Of a DNA stretch of 11,019 nt, positions 6,787 to 11,019 are shown piece by piece. The DNA is from Lentimicrobiaceae bacterium (GTDB lineage Bacteria > Bacteroidota > Bacteroidia > Bacteroidales > SKPS01). The stretch is taken from NCBI GenBank assembly GCA_007119395.1, contig SKPS01000209.1, positions 1 through 11,019 on the forward strand, in the 5' to 3' direction. A model generated the notes under the pieces. That model worked only from the letters and a program-made list of their open reading frames with translations. It made no database searches and was not told the origin of the DNA. How positions within the stretch are numbered: the stretch's first letter is position 1; every line of letters begins with the position of its first letter. The translations under genes were made by a program, and so were the position numbers.

Positions 6787-7004
6787 CCATCGCCCCCTTG
6801 TCCCCAAAGTCCCCGGTGGCAAGCTTTTGAAGCTTTGCAACGTGGTGAACAGGTAGCCTCTGGGGTCACGGGGGACGATGGGGATATAGGAGTTCTTTTT
6901 CGCCATGTCCCCATTGTCACCAAAGTCCCAAATGGCACGCCTTTGAGCGCATGCAATGCGTTGAACCAGCTAGCCTTTGGTGACACGGGGGACGATTGGG
7001 ATAT
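6787..7004. repeat. Two direct copies (about 101 bp each, period 116-117 bp) of a structured unit
   Basis: Copy A is 6787-6887 and copy B is 6904-7004. Shared blocks are TTGTCMCCAAAGTCCC at the left, TGCAA in the middle, and TAGCC...CACGGGGGACGAT..GGGATAT at the right. In copy B the arms TGTCACCAAAG (6915-6925) and CTTTGGTGACA (6975-6985) are perfectly complementary over 11 bp. In copy A the matching arms pair less well (CCCCA, 6802-6806, with TGGGG, 6861-6865). Each copy also has a small internal hairpin with a 3-nt loop: AAGCTT at 6821 and 6830 in A, CGCAT/ATGCG (6948-6960) in B. No coding role is apparent. Confidence 0.7.
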
Positions 7005-7032
7005 GCAAACCATCTCATGCCCCCGGCCTTCA

Positions 7033-7153
7033 CAAACCACCTCATCCCCCTGCCCCTTCTCCTCAAGGAGAAGGGGTGTATATTCCACATATACATCAAC
7101 ATAGCCCTCCCTCTCCTTGAGGAGAGGGAGGGTTGGGAGGGTGAGGTGGTTTG
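7033..7153. repeat. Long inverted repeat containing two GC-rich hairpins
   Basis: The outer arms CAAACCACCTCA (7033-7044) and TGAGGTGGTTTG (7142-7153) are perfectly complementary. Inside lie two hairpins: CCCCTTCTCC/GGAGAAGGGG (7053-7062 and 7067-7076, loop TCAA) and CCCTCCCTCTCC/GGAGAGGGAGGG (7105-7116 and 7121-7132, loop TTGA). A 28-bp AT-rich spacer separates them. The two halves look like inverted copies of one element. Neither hairpin is followed by a T run, so they are not classical intrinsic terminators, though they could block or end transcription from both convergent genes. Confidence 0.8.
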
Positions 7154-7159
7154 GTAGCT

Positions 7160-7194
7160 AAAGTGTCAAATCGCTTCGCTTTTCAAAGTGTCAA
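7160..7194. repeat. 10-bp direct repeat spanning the FISUMP gene stop
   Basis: AAAGTGTCAA occurs at 7160-7169 and again at 7185-7194, separated by ATCGCTTCGCTTTTC. The second copy contains the stop codon of the - strand gene (TGA, 7193-7191). Confidence 0.7.
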
Positions 7195-10100
7195 TATGCC
7201 TTGATGCAGCGAACAGAGTGGCCGTTCGCCCGGTTGGTGCCTTGCATGAAGGAATTGTTACTGCGGAAGCGCAGGGTCTGCGCGTAGACAGTGAAAACAT
7301 CACTTGACCAATAGTAAGCGATTGAGCCTAGGCTGCCGAGCGAACCATCGCTGTGGGAGCGGACGCCCGCCACGGGCAATTTAAGCGGTGAGTCAAAAGC
7401 TCCGGCTGCGTTATTGGTGCTCCAACTTTGTCTTTCTGCGTCCAATTCAGCTTCAGTAGGCAGACGGTATCCTGTCGGACAGGGATTATTCACTCCGTTT
7501 ACACCCTGCCACAGGTTATCGTTTTGGGGGCTGAGCCAATCCCATGGGCTACTCATACCAATGATAAAATCTCCATGCACCGGTTGTTCGGTGGTGCTGA
7601 GGGTGGTTGTGGTAGCAGAATTACGGCACTGGTGCCCATCGGCAAAGCGCCCCCATTGGAAGAGGTCGCCGTAAGATAAAGCATCTGTGCTGCTTGTGGC
7701 TACCTGTGCTGCGCCAAGGTTACGGTCCATCCAAATCCTTCCGGTGGTGGGGTTGGTTACATCCACTACAGCCGTGGGGTTGTTGGGGTCACAATGGACA
7801 TAGCCGGTCGGATATGGATCCGGTGCACAAACCTGAGTAGTTACCGCCAGCGTCTGCGCCGGTCCCGCACCATCAAGATTGAAAGGCACAACCTCAATGT
7901 TACCCGGATCTGTGCCGGGGTCAACCGTGATCTCATGCGTTCCCTGTCCGGCGGTAATGCTCCAGCCTGTTGGGACACTCCATGTGTAGGTTACACCCGT
8001 TTCCTGGGTCACATTATATATTAACCCCGTTTCGTTCACACAGGGGTTGGTTGGGCCATTGATGGGTACCGGCTGTGCAGGAGGTGAATCCGCTTTGATG
8101 CAACGTACAGAGAAACCTTCTGCTCGGCCGAAGCTGCTGCCCATATAGGCATCGTTGCTACTAAAGATCAGTATGCGCGAATAGTCTAAAAGTACTGTAC
8201 TTGACCAATAGTAGCCCGAAGAACCTTCCAGGTAAAGAAAACCACCACTGTCGTGGCGTCGACCAGCCAAGGGCAACTTAAGTGGTGAGGCAAAGGCGCC
8301 GGCGGCGTATTGGATAACCCAGCTTGTAAGCTCGGCATTCAACTCAGCCTCAGTAGGCACTCTGTAGCCTGCAGGGCACGGATTGTTGATCCCATTGACC
8401 CCCTGCCATAGATTATCGTTTTGTGTACTGCGCCAATCATAAGGAACATTGGAAACCAAGATGAAGTCCCCATGGCCCGGCTGATCGACGGTGCTACGGG
8501 TGGTGGTAGTGGCAGAATTGCGGCACTGGTGCCCATCCGTCAATCGGCCCCATTGGTAGAGGTCACCGTAAGATAAATCATCTGTGCTGCTTGTGGCTGG
8601 CTGTGCTGCGCCAAGGTTACGATCCATCCATGTTCTGCCGGTGGTGGGGTTGAATACATCCACCACAGTAGTGGGACACGTTGTGGTACTTTCATTCATC
8701 ACCAGTTCCGGAGAAACACCACAGTCTTTGTAAGCCCAAACGTATCTGGTGTAAGAAGTTCCGCAAGGAGAGCACATTAAACCTGTTTCCAGATGTGATG
8801 TTGCTGCACCCATATCTAAAGCGGTTGTATAGTCGTTTGTGGTGTTCCATTTGTAACCCGTGGCGCCGGCAACGGTGTTCCAGTGCCACTCAATCTCATC
8901 AGTATCCACTACATGGGTTCCCGCAACAGGGGTTGCCGGAGCAGCTTGCGTGGTAACCGCCAGCGTTTGCGCGTCGCCGTTGCCGCAAACATTGGATGGA
9001 GTTACTTCAACGTTTCCTGAAGCACTGCCCACGGTCACGGTGATTTCATGGGTGCTTTGACCGCCGGTGATGGCCCAATCAGCAGGCACCGTCCAGTCAT
9101 AACTTACACCTTCATCGGTTACACTGTAGGTTTCGGTTTCACCAACGCAGGGGTTGGCCTCGCCGGTGATGGCTGAGGGCTGTGCAGGAACCGTTTGCGT
9201 GGAAACGGCGAGCGTTTGAGCCGGCCCCGTACCATCAAGATTGGAAGGCACCACCTCAATATTACCCGGATCAGTGCCGGCAGTTACCGTGATCTCATGC
9301 GTTCCCTGCCCGGCGGTGATGCTCCAGCCTGTTGGGACAATCCATGTGTAGGTTACGTCAGTTTCCTGGGTTACATTATATATCAACCCTGTTTCATTTT
9401 CACAGGGGCTGGTTGGCCCGTTGATGGGGGATGGCTGTGTGGGTGGTGAGTCTGCTTTGATGCAACGAACAGAGTATGCTTCTGCATGGTAAAAGTTGTA
9501 CATACCAGCACCACTGTCGTAATGGAAGAACATGTACCATGATCGGATATTGATTGTTGTACTTGACCAATAGATGCCTGTGCTGTCAACACCACTAAAA
9601 CCGTAGAAGATACTTCGGCGGCCTGTCAGGGGCAATTTAAGCGGGGAGGCAAAAGCACCTGCGGCGTTGTTGCTGCCCCAGCTCAACCGTTCGGCATTCA
9701 ACTCAGCCATCGTGGGCACTCTGTAGCCTGCCGGGCAAGGGTTGTTGATCCCGTTTGCTCCTTGCCATAGGTTGTCGTTTTGTGGGTTGCGCCAATTCCA
9801 GGGGCTATTGCTTGATAAGATGAAGTCCCCGTGGCCCGGCTGATCGACGGTACTAAGTATGGTGGTGGTACCAGAATTGCGGCACTGGTGCCCATCGGCA
9901 AAGCGGCCCCACTGGTAGAGGTCGCCGTAAGAAGCGGCATCTGTGCTGCTGGTGGCTGCTCTGGCAGCGCCCAGGTTACGGTCCATCCATGTTCTGCCGG
10001 TAGTGGGGTTGATTACATCCACCACCGCAGTGGGACATGATGTGGTGGTTTCATTCATCACCAGTTCCGCTGAAGCACCACATTCGTTGTATGCCCAAAC

Positions 10101-11019
10101 ATATCTGGTGTAAGAAAAACCACATTCAGTACATAAAAGGCCGGTTTCGGTATGGGATGTTGCTGTGCCCATATCTACAGCGGTTGCATAGTCGTTGGTG
10201 GTGTTCCATTTGTAACCCGTGGCGCCGGCAACGGTGTTCCAGTGCCACTCAATCTCATCGATATCCACTACATGGGTTCCCGCAACAGGCGTTGCCGGAA
10301 CCGTTTGTATATTAACTGCCAGCGTTTGGGCGTCGCCGTTGCCGCAGACATTCGATGGAGTTACCTCGATGTTTCCTGAAGCACTCCCCACGGTCACGGT
10401 GATTTCATGGGTGCTATGACCGCCGGTGATGGTCCAGCCGGCAGGCACCATCCAGGTATAAACTACTCCTTCATCGGTTACACTGTAGGTTTCGGTAGCT
10501 CCTTCGCAGGGGGCATCGTTGCCGGTGATGACTGAGGGCTGTGCAGGAACAGTTTGCGTGGAAACGGCCAGCGTTTGTGCGTCGCCGTTGCCGCAAACGT
10601 TCGATGGAGTTACCTCGATGTTTCCTGAAGCAATGCCCACGGTCACGGTGATTTCATGGGTGCTTTGACCGCCGGTGATGGTCCAGTCAGCAGGCACCGT
10701 CCAGGTATAATCTACACCTTCATTGGTTACACTGTAGGTTTCTGTTTCACCCACGCAGGGGTTGGACTCGCCGGTGATGGCTGAGGGCTGTGCCGGAACC
10801 GTTTGCGTGGAAACCGCCAGCGTCTGCGCGTCGCCATCGCCGCACACATTTGATGGAGTTACCTCGATGTTTCCTGAAGCACTGCCCACGGTCACGGTGA
10901 TGGCATGTGTGCCCTGTCCGCCGGTGATGATCCAGCCGGCAGGCACCGTCCAGGTATAATCTACACCTTCATTGGTTACACTGTAGGTTTCTGTTTCACC
11001 CACGCAGGGGTTGGACTCG
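7191..11019 (-). CDS. Giant modular surface protein with PKD-like and FISUMP domains (N-terminus outside window)
   Basis: The frame is open to the right edge; the GTG at 11003 is an internal Val codon in the recurring SNPCVGETETYSV motif, not a start. Counting residues from that Val, the order is: PKD-like domains (1-84, 85-167, 168-233), an Fn3-like segment (234-323), FISUMP 1 (324-517), PKD-like (518-603, then a linker), PKD-like (621-686), Fn3-like (687-776), FISUMP 2 (777-971), PKD-like (972-1057), linker, FISUMP 3 (1076-1270). PKD-like units show YSVT..G..YTW.VP..W.ITGGQ.T..ITVTVG..SGNIEV.PSN. FISUMP units show TGRTWMDRNLGAA, SYGDLYQWGR, GHQCRNS, NDNLWQG.NG.NNPCP.GYR.PT, PLKLP..G, YWSS and SVRCIKA, with three conserved Cys each. 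The protein ends right after FISUMP 3 with no type IX sorting domain. It is likely an exported adhesin or binding protein; the ligand is unknown. Confidence 0.9.
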   Translation of the reverse strand, partial: ESNPCVGETETYSVTNEGVDYTWTVPAGWIITGGQGTHAITVTVGSASGNIEVTPSNVCGDGDAQTLAVSTQTVPAQPSAITGESNPCVGETETYSVTNEGVDYTWTVPADWTITGGQSTHEITVTVGIASGNIEVTPSNVCGNGDAQTLAVSTQTVPAQPSVITGNDAPCEGATETYSVTDEGVVYTWMVPAGWTITGGHSTHEITVTVGSASGNIEVTPSNVCGNGDAQTLAVNIQTVPATPVAGTHVVDIDEIEWHWNTVAGATGYKWNTTNDYATAVDMGTATSHTETGLLCTECGFSYTRYVWAYNECGASAELVMNETTTSCPTAVVDVINPTTGRTWMDRNLGAARAATSSTDAASYGDLYQWGRFADGHQCRNSGTTTILSTVDQPGHGDFILSSNSPWNWRNPQNDNLWQGANGINNPCPAGYRVPTMAELNAERLSWGSNNAAGAFASPLKLPLTGRRSIFYGFSGVDSTGIYWSSTTINIRSWYMFFHYDSGAGMYNFYHAEAYSVRCIKADSPPTQPSPINGPTSPCENETGLIYNVTQETDVTYTWIVPTGWSITAGQGTHEITVTAGTDPGNIEVVPSNLDGTGPAQTLAVSTQTVPAQPSAITGEANPCVGETETYSVTDEGVSYDWTVPADWAITGGQSTHEITVTVGSASGNVEVTPSNVCGNGDAQTLAVTTQAAPATPVAGTHVVDTDEIEWHWNTVAGATGYKWNTTNDYTTALDMGAATSHLETGLMCSPCGTSYTRYVWAYKDCGVSPELVMNESTTTCPTTVVDVFNPTTGRTWMDRNLGAAQPATSSTDDLSYGDLYQWGRLTDGHQCRNSATTTTRSTVDQPGHGDFILVSNVPYDWRSTQNDNLWQGVNGINNPCPAGYRVPTEAELNAELTSWVIQYAAGAFASPLKLPLAGRRHDSGGFLYLEGSSGYYWSSTVLLDYSRILIFSSNDAYMGSSFGRAEGFSVRCIKADSPPAQPVPINGPTNPCVNETGLIYNVTQETGVTYTWSVPTGWSITAGQGTHEITVDPGTDPGNIEVVPFNLDGAGPAQTLAVTTQVCAPDPYPTGYVHCDPNNPTAVVDVTNPTTGRIWMDRNLGAAQVATSSTDALSYGDLFQWGRFADGHQCRNSATTTTLSTTEQPVHGDFIIGMSSPWDWLSPQNDNLWQGVNGVNNPCPTGYRLPTEAELDAERQSWSTNNAAGAFDSPLKLPVAGVRSHSDGSLGSLGSIAYYWSSDVFTVYAQTLRFRSNNSFMQGTNRANGHSVRCIKAY
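7833..10502 (-). repeat. Duplicated block (about 1.31 kb) within the surface-protein gene
   Basis: Block A (9195-10502) and block B (7833-9143) each encode PKD-like, Fn3-like, FISUMP and the divergent PKD-like unit beginning DSPP.QP.PINGPT. They are about 1308 and 1311 bp long and are joined by a short linker (TVPAQPSAITGEANPCV, 9144-9194). Extended identical DNA stretches between them, for example around the Fn3-like segment (KWNTTNDY), point to a fairly recent tandem duplication. Confidence 0.8.
10305..11019 (-). repeat. Tandem array of near-identical PKD-like units (about 249 bp period)
   Basis: Three consecutive units (residues 1-84, 85-167 and 168-233 of the visible protein) differ at only a few positions each, and the array continues beyond the right edge. 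The DNA is also nearly identical from unit to unit: the segment encoding TVPAQPS.ITG and the segment encoding EVTPSNVCG are repeated almost base for base. Such arrays are prone to expansion, contraction and assembly error. Confidence 0.8.

Larger units (their letters stand above)
6471..7190. other. Repeat-rich, gene-free stretch between convergent genes
   Basis: These 720 bp separate the 3' ends of the propeller gene (+) and the FISUMP gene (-). They hold a partial CCACCTCACCC element with a run of nine C (6481-6489), nested inverted repeats (6579-6746), two direct copies of a roughly 100-bp unit (6787-7004), a long inverted repeat with two hairpins (7033-7153), and a 10-bp direct repeat (7160-7194). 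Open frames here are explained by the repeats and have low-complexity translations with no recognisable domain. Confidence 0.7.

Noticed and set aside
6781..7104. Open frame of 107 codons on the + strand across the repeat region
   Set aside because: It is made of the two direct repeat copies and the hairpins, its translation has no recognisable domain, and the reading register shifts by one between the copies.
7105..7132. Intrinsic terminator at the GC-rich hairpin
   Set aside because: The stem is strong but no T run follows on either strand, so it is listed as part of a repeat element.
7191..11003. GTG at 11003 as the true start of the FISUMP gene
   Set aside because: The codon is the Val of the recurring NPCVGETETYSV motif and the frame stays open to the window edge, so the gene is simply truncated by the window.
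7191..11019. A type IX secretion C-terminal sorting domain on the FISUMP protein
   Set aside because: The protein ends directly after VRCIKAY of the last FISUMP domain; there is no room for such a domain.
7191..11019. A diversity-generating retroelement within the window
   Set aside because: No reverse transcriptase, accessory gene or template repeat is present; only the target-like variation pattern is seen.

Overview
The window looks like chromosomal DNA from a member of the Bacteroidota, probably an environmental Bacteroidales-type lineage. This rests on several features. There is a large surface protein built of PKD-like and Fibrobacter-succinogenes-major-paralog (FISUMP) domains. There is a secreted propeller-like protein of the kind common in this phylum. 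A lipobox S41 peptidase is translationally coupled to a predicted outer-membrane protein. A TAnnTTTG-type -7 promoter box is visible, and Shine-Dalgarno sequences are largely absent. No rRNA, tRNA, CRISPR array, transposase or phage gene is visible.

Left part (1-4164, all + strand): the tail of a small membrane protein, a GNAT acetyltransferase, a membrane-anchored alpha/beta hydrolase of the proline-iminopeptidase type, a 263-residue predicted outer-membrane protein, and an S41 (tricorn/IRBP-like) lipoprotein. The last two overlap by ATGA and form a cell-envelope pair; the hydrolase 62 bp upstream may share their transcript. A convergent ATPase of the AAA_14/DUF4143 family follows on the - strand (4180-5304), separated from the peptidase gene by only 15 bp.

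Middle part (5305-7190): a gene-poor stretch. A 252-residue secreted beta-propeller-like protein (5712-6470) appears to be cut short exactly where a dispersed repeat begins. The 720 bp after it hold several palindromic and tandem elements: nested inverted repeats, two roughly 100-bp direct copies that each carry inverted arms, and a 121-bp inverted repeat containing two strong GC-rich hairpins.

Right part (7191-11019, - strand): one very long open frame that leaves the window at its N-terminal side. It encodes at least six PKD-like domains, two Fn3-like segments and three FISUMP domains. A block of about 1.31 kb (PKD, Fn3-like, FISUMP, PKD) is present twice. The FISUMP copies are highly similar except near the WSS to VRCIKA segment, where they diverge sharply. 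This looks like a modular surface adhesin with diversified binding faces.

A second theme is short intergenic repeats with a 7-bp period (CCAACGG/CCAACAG, AAACGGC and AATTAC types) at three separate gene borders, plus a 10-bp repeat that runs into the end of the acetyltransferase gene. I did not find a convincing new multi-gene system. The best candidates for follow-up are the FISUMP diversification and the structured repeats at 6471-7190.
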